Source of the DNA: Oscillospiraceae bacterium
GTDB lineage: Bacteria; Bacillota; Clostridia; Saccharofermentanales; Saccharofermentanaceae
Assembly (NCBI GenBank): GCA_902767145.1
Contig: CACXGG010000191.1
Coordinates: forward strand, 1-14,006
Direction: 5' to 3'
Length of the DNA: 14,006 nucleotides
Of this stretch, positions 1 to 7,559 are shown piece after piece; position 1 is the first letter of the stretch, and each line of letters starts with the position of its first letter. The translations under genes and the position numbers were made by a program. Under the pieces are notes generated by a model that was not told the origin of the DNA, ran no database searches, and was given only the letters and a program-made list of their open reading frames with translations.

Positions 1-822
1 CTCGTGGGCAACGATTGGATTTCTGCCGTTGACGACTGTTGTATAGTCACGTCTCTTATAGAATGTACCAAGAGGAACACCCAGGATGGATGCGAAGTAC
101 ATAGCTCTTCCGATACCGCCTTCATCAGGGGATACTACCATGAACTTACCTTTTGTGAAGGAAAGGTCAGGGATCTGACGGTACATTTCCTTGATGATCT
201 GGTATGTAGCGGGAAGGGACTCGAATCCTGAAAGGGGAATGGCATTTGCAACCCGCTCATCGTGTGCATCAAAGGTGATGATGTTTGCAACGCCTAAGTT
301 GTAGAGCTCTTCCAGTGCGAATGCACAGACCAGGGACTCTCTGGAGTTCCTCTTGTGCTGACGGCTCTCATATAGGAAAGGCATGATGACGTTGATCCTT
401 CTTGCCTTACCGGAGCAGGCGAGGATAACTCTCTTAAGATCCTGATAGTGGTCATCAGGGCTCATGCGGTTCATCTCGCCGAACATCTTATACTGGATGG
501 ATGTGTTCATGACATCGCTGACGATGTAGAGGTCATGGCCTCTTACTGTATTCTTTACTACGGCTTTGCCTTCACCGGAGGAGAATCTCGTGTTGTCCAC
601 TTCTATACGATAGTCGTTTCTGAAGAAGCCGGGATACTTGGAAACGATAGCTTCCTGCTGATACTCGGATCTTCTCTTGTTGAGATAGAAGTTGACTCTC
701 TCGGTGAACTCTCCGCTGCCCTTGAGGGGGATAAGTCCGATGGGACCAACGGGAGCCATGGGGTTCTCGCCGTACTGGTTGTAACGGGAATAGGATTTCT
801 CATCAAAAGGAACTGAAGTCAT
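1..822 (-). CDS. prs: Ribose-phosphate pyrophosphokinase (PRPP synthetase), C-terminus cut off by window edge
   Basis: It should make phosphoribosyl pyrophosphate from ribose-5-phosphate and ATP, the precursor of purines, pyrimidines, NAD, His and Trp, in the cytoplasm. The frame is open from the ATG at 822 to base 1 (274 codons); the remainder, including the PRPP-binding loop, lies off the window. Visible motifs fit the long clostridial form of the family. There is an RQ pair in the nucleotide-loop region (154-155, in YESRQHKR), a metal-binding His in FDAHDERVANAIP (185-197), VVSPDEGG (229-236), and a flexible catalytic loop with KRR intact (256-258, FYKRRDY). A purine-rich leader with AAAGAAAGG lies about 12 nt before the ATG. 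The gene follows a paralogue on the same strand after 43 nt, with no terminator between, so they are probably co-transcribed. Of the pair, this copy looks the better candidate for the active enzyme. Function is inferred from family motifs. Confidence 0.9.
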   Translation of the reverse strand, partial: MTSVPFDEKSYSRYNQYGENPMAPVGPIGLIPLKGSGEFTERVNFYLNKRRSEYQQEAIVSKYPGFFRNDYRIEVDNTRFSSGEGKAVVKNTVRGHDLYIVSDVMNTSIQYKMFGEMNRMSPDDHYQDLKRVILACSGKARRINVIMPFLYESRQHKRNSRESLVCAFALEELYNLGVANIITFDAHDERVANAIPLSGFESLPATYQIIKEMYRQIPDLSFTKGKFMVVSPDEGGIGRAMYFASILGVPLGTFYKRRDYTTVVNGRNPIVAHE

Positions 823-865
823 GATGCACACATACCTTTCTTTCTGTTTCTTTTTTCATTTCTTT

Positions 866-2053
866 TTAGTTCTCTTCGAATTCGTCGAGAAGCTCTCCGA
901 TCCTCATCTGACCTAAGAGGTCTGAGATCCTGGATGTGGAGTGGATCAGGTCGAATACGGATTCGTCAACATTGAGGGCGTCTATTATCCTCGCGACATA
1001 GGGCGTCATGTTGACATCTATATACCAGTCCCTGGAAAGGAGTTCCGGGGAACGATATATCAGGTTAGTACATAAGACGGCTTTGATGGTACCGTCAGCA
1101 AAAGCCTCGTCAAATACTTCGAGGCCGTCGGTGAAGAGGCCGAAAGGAGAGAGGCAGTAGATATTTCCTGCGCCTGCAGCCTTGAGCTTCTTTGATGTGC
1201 GGAGCATGGTGCTTCCTGAGTTGATCATGTCGTCAACGATGAGGATATCCTTGCCGGATACGTCATCACCCAGGAACTTGTAGTCCTTTACGGGATGTGC
1301 TCCGTCCACCTTTACCGTATAGTCTCTTTCCCTGTAGAAGATGCCAAGGGGCAGGTTCATCATGGAAGAGTAGAAGATACCGCGGTTTACGCCTGACTCG
1401 TCAGGGGAGACCACCATTACGCTGTCCTTGTCAATCCTCAGGGAATCGAACTTATTAAGAAGTGTAGATATGATCTTATATGCGGATCTGGGCATGTCGA
1501 TGCTCATGAGGGGAACTGCATTGGCGATCCTCTCGTCGTGGGGATCGAAAACTATGAGGTTCTCGACTCCGAGCTCGTAGAGCTGCTGGAGAACAGCGGC
1601 GCAGTCCAGTGAATCCCTGGCAGTTACCCTGACCTCTGTACGTGCCTCGTACATAAAGGGCATGATGACATTGATCCTCTTGGCCTTTCCGCTGACTGTG
1701 GAAATGATCCTCAAAAGATCCCTGTAGTGGTCGTCGGGAGAGAGGACATGCTGCTGTCCGAACATCTCGATCTCCACATTCCTGGATAATACATCGGTAA
1801 TTATATAGATATCGTGGCCCCTGACACTTTCGCCCAGCTGGAATTTACCTTCGCCTGTCTGGAAACGGACAAGCTCAGACTCTATCATGTAATCCTGCCT
1901 TAAATATCCGGGGGTATCGGTGAAACGGTTTGACTTAAGTGCGACGCGCTTTTTGCGCTTCTCGAAAAGAATGTTGCTGACAGCCCTTGCGAACTCTTCG
2001 TTCGCTGTATGAGCGATTATTCCGATTGGACCAAATGGTTCTAAGTCAGCCAT
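866..2053 (-). CDS. Diverged ribose-phosphate pyrophosphokinase paralogue (complete, 395 aa)
   Basis: This is a full-length member of the long (~390 aa) clostridial PRPP synthetase family, clearly paralogous to the next gene downstream. They share RGHD(I/L)YI, SPDDHY, FD.HDER.ANA.P, VVSPDE and FY..RDYT. The metal-binding His is at 172, and a canonical PRPP-binding loop DDMINSGST lies at 274-282. Two active-site positions differ from the partner. The nucleotide-loop RQ is R138-T139, and the catalytic-loop KRR is R241-E242-R243, so the Lys known to be catalytic in this family is absent. The C-terminal part (FGLFTDGLEVFD, TNLIYRSPELL, DVNMTPYVARIIDAL) is intact, which argues against a decaying pseudogene. 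The ATG is supported by AAGGAG at 2061-2066, 7 nt upstream. It is either a low-activity enzyme or a regulatory subunit similar in concept to mammalian PRPP-synthetase-associated proteins; that role is inference. Confidence 0.85.
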   Translation of the reverse strand: MADLEPFGPIGIIAHTANEEFARAVSNILFEKRKKRVALKSNRFTDTPGYLRQDYMIESELVRFQTGEGKFQLGESVRGHDIYIITDVLSRNVEIEMFGQQHVLSPDDHYRDLLRIISTVSGKAKRINVIMPFMYEARTEVRVTARDSLDCAAVLQQLYELGVENLIVFDPHDERIANAVPLMSIDMPRSAYKIISTLLNKFDSLRIDKDSVMVVSPDESGVNRGIFYSSMMNLPLGIFYRERDYTVKVDGAHPVKDYKFLGDDVSGKDILIVDDMINSGSTMLRTSKKLKAAGAGNIYCLSPFGLFTDGLEVFDEAFADGTIKAVLCTNLIYRSPELLSRDWYIDVNMTPYVARIIDALNVDESVFDLIHSTSRISDLLGQMRIGELLDEFEEN

Positions 2054-2167
2054 AAAAACACTCCTTGACGCTATAAATCAAGTATTAATTAAATAGTGCA
2101 TAAAAGCAATTGTAATTTTTTACAAATTTGAAATGGCTGAAAGGCTAAAAGTTTGAAAATTGTGTCT
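2054..2167. other. AT-rich spacer between engB and the PRPP synthetase pair
   Basis: This 114-bp gap is much more AT-rich than the flanking genes. It holds a small inverted repeat (TTGTAA 2110-2115, TTACAA 2120-2125, TTTT between them). On the minus strand there are only weak promoter-like boxes, such as TTGCTT (2104-2109) and AATACT (2081-2086) spaced 17 nt apart. I see no GC-rich hairpin with a T-run that would terminate engB transcription. It probably carries the promoter or leader of the PRPP synthetase pair, but no single promoter can be fixed from the sequence. Confidence 0.3.
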
Positions 2168-2776
2168 TTATCTTTCCGGATAAATATATGCTTGTATGGC
2201 ATCCTTGAGGTCGGAAAGCCCCGTCTTTGCGTTGCTTGACACCGCAAACACCTGTGCATTCTCATCAAAATCAAAATATTCTTCCATTTCTCTGATCCTT
2301 TTATTGCACTGCATGCGGCTGAGCTTGTCGCACTTGGTGAAGACGACAAAATAGGGAAGGGAATTGGCATTCATATATTCGATCATGGCGATATCGTCTT
2401 TGGACGGGTCATGTCTTATATCTATAAGGTGAAGTATCAGGTTGAATTCCCTGCCGGAAGTGAAATACTCGTCAGCCAGCTTGGAAAAGCTTTCCTTGAG
2501 CTCTTTGGATACCCTGGCATAGCCGTAGCCGGGAAGATCTGCGATAAGAAGCTTCCTGTCCACGTTAAAATAAACCACGGCCCTTGTCTTTCCGGGGCTC
2601 TGGGAGACTCTTGCCAGCTTTTTGTTGTCCGCCAGGGCGTTTATGAGGGAAGACTTGCCCACATTGGACTTTCCTGAGATGACTATCTCGGGAAGATCTG
2701 AGTCCGGGCACTGTGATATCTTTGCCGCCAGGGCGAGAAAACGTGTATTTCTGAAATTAATATCCATGTGAGTCAT
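2168..2776 (-). CDS. engB: Ribosome biogenesis GTP-binding protein EngB (YsxC/YihA)
   Basis: EngB is a TRAFAC-class GTPase needed for assembly of the 50S ribosomal subunit. All G motifs are visible, numbered from the ATG at 2776 (202 aa, normal for the family). They are G1 GKSNVGKSS (35-43), a G2 Thr in the KTRAVV stretch (63-68), G3 DLPGYG (80-85), G4 TKCD (147-150) and G5 SSNAKTG (180-186). The start is uncertain. The frame extends upstream to a TTG at 2803 (211 aa), and another ATG lies at 2767; none has a convincing Shine-Dalgarno site. I prefer 2776 because known homologues have a short N-terminus before the beta strand leading to G1. The gene is divergent from comEC and is followed on the same strand by the two PRPP synthetase genes. 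In many bacteria engB lies beside lon, which is not in this window. Confidence 0.93.
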   Translation of the reverse strand: MTHMDINFRNTRFLALAAKISQCPDSDLPEIVISGKSNVGKSSLINALADNKKLARVSQSPGKTRAVVYFNVDRKLLIADLPGYGYARVSKELKESFSKLADEYFTSGREFNLILHLIDIRHDPSKDDIAMIEYMNANSLPYFVVFTKCDKLSRMQCNKRIREMEEYFDFDENAQVFAVSSNAKTGLSDLKDAIQAYIYPER

Positions 2777-2807
2777 TATAGAGGATTTTTCTCTTTGCGA
2801 CAAAGGT

Positions 2808-2842
2808 TTGTAACGGATTGTAACGGATTTGGTGCCAAATCC
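2808..2842. promoter_or_regulatory. Divergent engB-comEC intergenic region with tandem repeat and palindrome
   Basis: Two exact copies of TTGTAACGGA lie head to tail (2808-2827). They run into a palindrome with perfect 8-bp arms, GGATTTGG (2825-2832) and CCAAATCC (2835-2842), separated by only TG. On the plus strand the palindrome is followed by TCTTTTTATCT, so as RNA it could form a 7-bp stem with a GUGC loop and a U-rich tail. It lies 26 nt before the comEC ATG. It could be an operator for the divergent pair, or an attenuator/terminator in a comEC leader. No clean -35/-10 pair was found for either gene. Confidence 0.5.
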
Positions 2843-2868
2843 TCTTTTTATCTCTTTAGACTAGTGTT

Positions 2869-5079
2869 ATGTACGATTATCTTTTGCAGAGAAAGCTCAT
2901 CATATCAAAGATCAAAGGAGAGCTGGCACTAAGGCCCCTTTTATTTCCTGCGGTCATATCCCTGGTACTGGTATTCTTAAGGTCTTTCCCTGCTGCCCTT
3001 ATCTCCGGGATCCTCTTTATCATCCTCATCTTCAGGTCCTCAGACAAAAGGCATAAGCTCATGTTTTCCATATCCGCGGTCCTGGCCATGTATATCTGTT
3101 CGATCTTCTTTATGTGCGAAAAGGAAGTTCAGGACTGTTATGTAAAGGATCTGGAGTGTCAGGTCCTTAAGACGGAACTTAAGATGGACGGATCTTCAAG
3201 GGTCTGCCTGTATAATGATGGCTATGGAAGGCTCATCATGTACGGGACAACAGAAGATCTATTCCCCGGGGAGACAGTCCTTGTTTCAGGCTCCGTCGTA
3301 AAGCCGTCGCCACCCACTAACCCCGGTGAGTTCGACTACAGATCCTACCTGAGGTCAAAGGGGATAAGTGCCACCATCTATCAGGAAAATGTGGATGTCA
3401 TAGATACCGGTGGCCTTATGACTTCAGCTGTATCAGGGATCTTAAGGGCTTCATTTGATGTCAGGATAAGGGTCGCTTCACTCTTTGGTGATATGAGACC
3501 TGAAGCCTGCAGTATCTTTATGGGGGATACCACGCTTCTTGATAATGAGACGGAGAGGTCTTTCAGGATCACGGGATGCTCCCACCTTATGGCTGTTTCG
3601 GGAACCCATTTCAGCGGTTTTCTCATTGCTTTTCCCTTTGTCCTGGGATATTTCGGCATCAAGAAGGGGAAGGCAGTCTTCATCCATGCTGTCCTGTGTG
3701 TACTCATGGGCATCTTCACCGGGTGGTCAGAGTCAGTCACAAGGGCCGCTTTTATGAGCATCGCCGCCTTTTCCTCCAGGGATCATCTGTCCGGGATGTC
3801 CATGGCATCCATAGCCATCTGCCTTACAGATCCTTACAGCCTTATGTCCTCAGGCTTTCTCATGAGCTTTTCCGCAGGACTTTCCATCCGTCTTTTCGGA
3901 AAGAAGATGGATGAAAGGCTGGAAGATAAGGGGGTACCTTCTATGATCAGAGGCCTTCTTGTGCCGGTACTGAGCGCCCAGATGGGGATGATACCCTTTA
4001 TGGTCAGGAACTCCTACAGGATCGGGCTTCTTAATCTGGTTGTCTGTTCCATCGCTTCGCTCCTGGCGCAGGTTGCCTGTATTTTCTTTATCCCTTCGGT
4101 GTTGCTGTCCCTTCTGACCGGGCCCTTGTTCATGGAGCCGGTCCTCATAATACTCAGGATCCTCTTCAGGCTCCTGGAACTCTATGCTCCTCTGGCACTT
4201 CTGTCTCCGAAAGTTGATGCGGGGATGATACTTCTTATCCTCTGTATCGTCCCACTTGTGATACTGCAGGCCCGAATGAGGCTTCTCTACCGCAGGCTCT
4301 TTCCAATACTCCTATGCATAAGCCTCGGATACCTGGCTTCATCTTTTATCTTTACTCCTGAGGCTTCTGTGGTATTTATCGACGTGGGGCAGGGGGACTG
4401 CTGCCTTATCATCTCAGGAGAAAAGTCGGTGCTCATAGACGGGGGAACAACAGAAAACGGGCCGGTGGTGTCGGCTGTCCTTGATTTCTACGGGATAGAC
4501 AGGGTGGATATTGCAATTATGACCCACCTGGATGAGGATCACATGGGAGGTATCATTTATCTTTACGAAGAGGGAAGGATCAGGGAAGTCCTGACATCCT
4601 GCCCGGAGGAAGCGACCATACCCTGCGGAGGGATATATCAGGGAGAGAACATAGAACTTCGGGAAAACATGTATCTGAACTGTATCTGGCCGTTAAGGGA
4701 CAGCATACATGACGGCGAAAACGAAGACAGCGTAGTTCTCCTTCTGGATCGACCATCCTGCAGCATCCTCTTTATGGCAGATGCAGGCATGGAAAGTGAA
4801 GATCAGATGTGTCAGATGGGGCTTTTATCTGATGTGGATATCCTGAAGGTAGCCCACCACGGGAGCAGGTATTCCACAGGGGACTCATTTCTTTCCGAAA
4901 TACTTCCGGAATACTCCGTTATTTCCGTAGGGAGGAATAATCCATACGGGCATCCCACAGAGGAGACTTTATCAAGACTCGATGATATCTCTTCAGACGT
5001 CTTCATGACCTCGGAAGACGGGGCTGTGACCGTAGAGATATACGGCAGTTTCTACAGTATCAGCCCTTTCGTTAAATGA
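2869..5079 (+). CDS. comEC: ComEC/Rec2-family DNA internalisation protein
   Basis: ComEC forms the inner-membrane channel that takes single-stranded DNA into the cell during natural transformation. At 736 aa this is a full-length member. The N-terminus has hydrophobic segments (about residues 23-55 and 65-82) and a soluble OB/DUF4131-like region. A polytopic Competence domain (about 215-490) follows and carries the hallmark VSGTHFSG (243-250). A C-terminal metallo-beta-lactamase-like domain completes it, with FIDVGQGD (503-510), THLDEDH (552-558, the HxDxDH metal motif), VAHHGS (661-666) and a GHPTEE segment near the end. Metal-site residues appear intact, so a nuclease role for this domain is possible. 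The ATG lacks a clear Shine-Dalgarno site, so expression may be weak or the transcript leaderless. comEA is not adjacent. holA lies three genes downstream, a frequent neighbour of comEC in Firmicutes. Presence of the gene does not show that the strain is competent. Confidence 0.93.
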   Translation: MYDYLLQRKLIISKIKGELALRPLLFPAVISLVLVFLRSFPAALISGILFIILIFRSSDKRHKLMFSISAVLAMYICSIFFMCEKEVQDCYVKDLECQVLKTELKMDGSSRVCLYNDGYGRLIMYGTTEDLFPGETVLVSGSVVKPSPPTNPGEFDYRSYLRSKGISATIYQENVDVIDTGGLMTSAVSGILRASFDVRIRVASLFGDMRPEACSIFMGDTTLLDNETERSFRITGCSHLMAVSGTHFSGFLIAFPFVLGYFGIKKGKAVFIHAVLCVLMGIFTGWSESVTRAAFMSIAAFSSRDHLSGMSMASIAICLTDPYSLMSSGFLMSFSAGLSIRLFGKKMDERLEDKGVPSMIRGLLVPVLSAQMGMIPFMVRNSYRIGLLNLVVCSIASLLAQVACIFFIPSVLLSLLTGPLFMEPVLIILRILFRLLELYAPLALLSPKVDAGMILLILCIVPLVILQARMRLLYRRLFPILLCISLGYLASSFIFTPEASVVFIDVGQGDCCLIISGEKSVLIDGGTTENGPVVSAVLDFYGIDRVDIAIMTHLDEDHMGGIIYLYEEGRIREVLTSCPEEATIPCGGIYQGENIELRENMYLNCIWPLRDSIHDGENEDSVVLLLDRPSCSILFMADAGMESEDQMCQMGLLSDVDILKVAHHGSRYSTGDSFLSEILPEYSVISVGRNNPYGHPTEETLSRLDDISSDVFMTSEDGAVTVEIYGSFYSISPFVK

Positions 5080-5108
5080 TTGATTTTTTATCCCGTTATG
5101 ATAAATTA
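5080..5108 (+). promoter_or_regulatory. Possible promoter for the membrane protein-lipoprotein-holA genes
   Basis: The 58-bp gap after comEC is AT-rich and contains TTGATT (5080-5085) and, 16 nt later, TAAATT (5102-5107). Each box matches four of six consensus positions. A nearby TATGAT (5097-5102) is a better -10 but has no matching -35. This suggests a separate weak promoter, but read-through from comEC is equally possible because no terminator is visible. Confidence 0.3.
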
Positions 5109-5137
5109 TCTTTAAGTATTTTCAGGGGGTAAGAAAT

Positions 5138-6193
5138 ATGTCATCAGATGAGAAAGTCATCTTTAAGTCCAAGAAATCCAATTCCATAATGCTGTTCTTC
5201 CTGGGCCTTATCATCGGCGGTGCTATCGGTGCACTTCTGATCTGGTATCTGTTCACGGAGATCCTTAACACCTATACTGACACTACGGTCCTCATCATAA
5301 TCATCGGCGGCGGTGCCATCGGTGCCCTTATTGGTTATCTCTGTGTCATCACCAATAAGCAGACGGTGATCGAGCTGGACAAAGACAAGTTCAGGATGAC
5401 AAGGGGCACGAAGGTTACTGAATTTCCTCTTGCTGCTTTTCAGGGCTCCCATGTAACAAGAAATTACACTAACGGCGTATATACAGGATCCACAAGATCT
5501 CTGAAGTTCTTAAGTAACGGCAAGACTAAGAGCCTGGTCGTGCCTTTGGAGGATGAGGATTTCACGGAACTCGTATCCAGGATGGGACTTAGAAAGTCCG
5601 GAGCGGAGGACCTTCAGGATACAGCTGAGGGACCCCTTGTATTCCAGGGCTTTGAGACTCTTGAAGTACCCGTGGATGCGTTTGTCGAGAGAAACAGCAA
5701 GGTCTTTAAGAGGGGGATCATCGTTTCCATCGTTGTTTTCGTAGTCGCTCTTCTTATCTGTGTCGGCTTGATGATCTTCTCTCCCCAGGATAAAAGCTTC
5801 GCCGTCATCCTCGGTCTGCTTGCAGTCGTGCTCCTGATAGCACTCCTTATTGCTGCCGTTGTTAAGAATGCAAGGTTCAAGAAGAATCTTAAGACCACAC
5901 CCAGGACAGTCACAGTAGATGATACAAAGCTCGTCCTCGGTGAGGATTCTTATTATCCTGATGATATCGATTCAATAAAGGTAACACCTCCGTCTTATGA
6001 TTCCACCAACAAGGACAATGAATACCGTGTGCTTACTATTAAGAGAAAGTCCGGTGATACGAAGAAATACTACTTCGGAAGAACGAAGAAGGGTGATGAG
6101 AAGATGATGTACGAAGACTACAAAAAGCTCGTTGTCCTCCTCTTTGACTGGTGTGCCATCAAGAAGATCCACTTCCTCCAGGTGCTTGGCTGA
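5138..6193 (+). CDS. Four-helix membrane protein with internal duplication and PH-like cytoplasmic domains
   Basis: I do not recognise a named family. The 351-residue protein is built from two similar halves. Each has a pair of hydrophobic helices (about 17-39 and 50-71; 193-214 and 221-242) followed by a soluble, beta-rich region of about 100 residues. Each soluble half has the strand/charge pattern of small bacterial PH-like domains (TVIELDKDKFRMTRG at 76-90; RTVTVDDTKLVL at 256-267). The first two helices contain repeated Gly-rich segments (IIGGAIGALL, GGGAIGALIGY), which suggests close helix packing. A strong Shine-Dalgarno run, AGGGGGT, ends 8 nt before the ATG. The stop is followed after one base by the start of the lipoprotein gene, so the two are almost certainly translated together and may act together at the membrane. 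The PH-like call rests on pattern only. Confidence 0.75.
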   Translation: MSSDEKVIFKSKKSNSIMLFFLGLIIGGAIGALLIWYLFTEILNTYTDTTVLIIIIGGGAIGALIGYLCVITNKQTVIELDKDKFRMTRGTKVTEFPLAAFQGSHVTRNYTNGVYTGSTRSLKFLSNGKTKSLVVPLEDEDFTELVSRMGLRKSGAEDLQDTAEGPLVFQGFETLEVPVDAFVERNSKVFKRGIIVSIVVFVVALLICVGLMIFSPQDKSFAVILGLLAVVLLIALLIAAVVKNARFKKNLKTTPRTVTVDDTKLVLGEDSYYPDDIDSIKVTPPSYDSTNKDNEYRVLTIKRKSGDTKKYYFGRTKKGDEKMMYEDYKKLVVLLFDWCAIKKIHFLQVLG

Positions 6194-6194
6194 T

Positions 6195-7559
6195 ATGAAG
6201 AGATCCCTTTCGCTCCTTATCATTTCTTCCATAGTGCTCGCAGGTTTTTCCGGATGTTCGGTACCTTTAGGTAATGCAGATACTGACGATATCATCGCGG
6301 CGGCATCCGAGATCTCGGACCTCATCATCGACAGGGATGAGATCAGGCTTCCAAACAGGATCGACGGAAGATATCAGATCATCGGATCTTCTATGATATT
6401 TGATGATGATGAACCCGACGAAGGCACCCTTCAGGTGAGAAATGCCATAGCGGACACCATGGATTACTGCGTGGTGGAGGATTCATGCGAAGCAATATCC
6501 TCCACGGAGGGTACTGTTGATGTTGTCTTTTCCTTTGCCGATTACAGTAAGGTCCTGGAAGAGCAGTCTTTTTCCAACGGCTCAGATGCATCCGATGCCA
6601 TCTCAGACTGTGGTGACAGGATAGAGATCACTGTAAATATGGATCTTGTCTATAAGGATGATGACTGGAAACTCTATAATTTCGATGTCATCCCCACCAT
6701 CTTCCCCTTTGACTCGGAAGTATTTACCTTTGCTCTGGATATCCGGGATATGATCACCGATTCATACTGGGATGAAGCTGAAGATGATGTATATACCAAC
6801 AGCCCCAGGCTCCGCTATGTTATGCAGTTCGACCCTGAGAAGACAGGGGATACCATAAGCTATTCCTATCAGTTCACATATGAAGGTGAGATACTGGAAG
6901 AGAGCGATGTGATCACAGATAACACCCCGGATGAGGTCGTGATCCTTTATACCTGCGGCCAGGACGGACAGGATTTCCTTCCCGTGGGCTCTTATACCAT
7001 CACTGTCTTCGACGAGGGCGGTAACGAGATCCTCACAGATGAGTGCAGTGCTCTTTATGAGGCTACATGGGCAGAGATGTCAACCTACGACGTGGAGGAT
7101 CTTGGACTTCGCTTCACACTTCCTTCCGGCTTTAAGTTCCTTCCTCCCAACGACTATTACTACAGCTACATCTATGCTGATTATGATAATGTGATCTTTG
7201 TTGCCGTAGATTATGATTATGAGATCTTTATCTCAGTCATCCTCTATGATGATATGAGAAATATGGTCACCATGGATTCCCTGGATTCCTACGTGGAGAC
7301 CATGGCGGATATGTGTAATGATGATGCTGCGCTCAATGATGATCCCGAAGTATCCGATTACTACTATGTCTCAAGGGTAGACCTGGCAGGTATGGATCTT
7401 CCGGCATTGGATGAGGAATACAGCACTACTGTTGATACATATCTGAGATATATCTATATCCCCTGTGATGAGGGAATGTATGAGATCTCCGTAATGTCAA
7501 CGGATCCGGATGATCTAGTCTACTATACCGAGAATTTCTGGGAGGTTATCGATCAGTAA
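6195..7559 (+). CDS. Acidic, Tyr/Asp-rich surface lipoprotein of unknown function
   Basis: The preferred start is the ATG at 6195, one base after the upstream stop. It gives a typical lipoprotein signal peptide: a KR pair, a hydrophobic core and a lipobox ending FSG-Cys21. The frame continues upstream to 6132, but that extension overlaps the previous gene and would bury the signal. The mature protein (about 434 aa) is very acidic and rich in Tyr. The N-terminal half contains a segment (about 90-170, VDVVFSFADYSKVLEE to DLVYKDDDWKLYNFDV) resembling NTF2-like or low-complexity lipoprotein domains. The C-terminal half begins with a LGLRFTLPSGFKF motif (about residues 307-319) and is dense in YY/DY pairs. 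No catalytic motif was recognised. A role in the cell envelope alongside the preceding membrane protein is inference from context. Confidence 0.8.
   Translation: MKRSLSLLIISSIVLAGFSGCSVPLGNADTDDIIAAASEISDLIIDRDEIRLPNRIDGRYQIIGSSMIFDDDEPDEGTLQVRNAIADTMDYCVVEDSCEAISSTEGTVDVVFSFADYSKVLEEQSFSNGSDASDAISDCGDRIEITVNMDLVYKDDDWKLYNFDVIPTIFPFDSEVFTFALDIRDMITDSYWDEAEDDVYTNSPRLRYVMQFDPEKTGDTISYSYQFTYEGEILEESDVITDNTPDEVVILYTCGQDGQDFLPVGSYTITVFDEGGNEILTDECSALYEATWAEMSTYDVEDLGLRFTLPSGFKFLPPNDYYYSYIYADYDNVIFVAVDYDYEIFISVILYDDMRNMVTMDSLDSYVETMADMCNDDAALNDDPEVSDYYYVSRVDLAGMDLPALDEEYSTTVDTYLRYIYIPCDEGMYEISVMSTDPDDLVYYTENFWEVIDQ

Noticed and set aside
448..816. Plus-strand ORF of 122 aa opposite the edge PRPP synthetase gene
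   Set aside because: It is antisense to a gene with clear family motifs, and its product resembles no known protein.
2825..2850. Rho-independent terminator reading on the plus strand
   Set aside because: The stem and T-rich tail fit, but no plus-strand gene lies upstream to be terminated and the loop is very short; kept as an operator/attenuator candidate.
2869..5079. comEC as a sign of a mobile element or of active competence
   Set aside because: comEC is widespread as a core chromosomal gene in Clostridia, and no other competence genes or mobility genes are visible here.
6132..6194. Upstream extension of the lipoprotein frame
   Set aside because: It would overlap the previous gene by about 60 nt and hide the lipoprotein signal peptide that begins at 6195.
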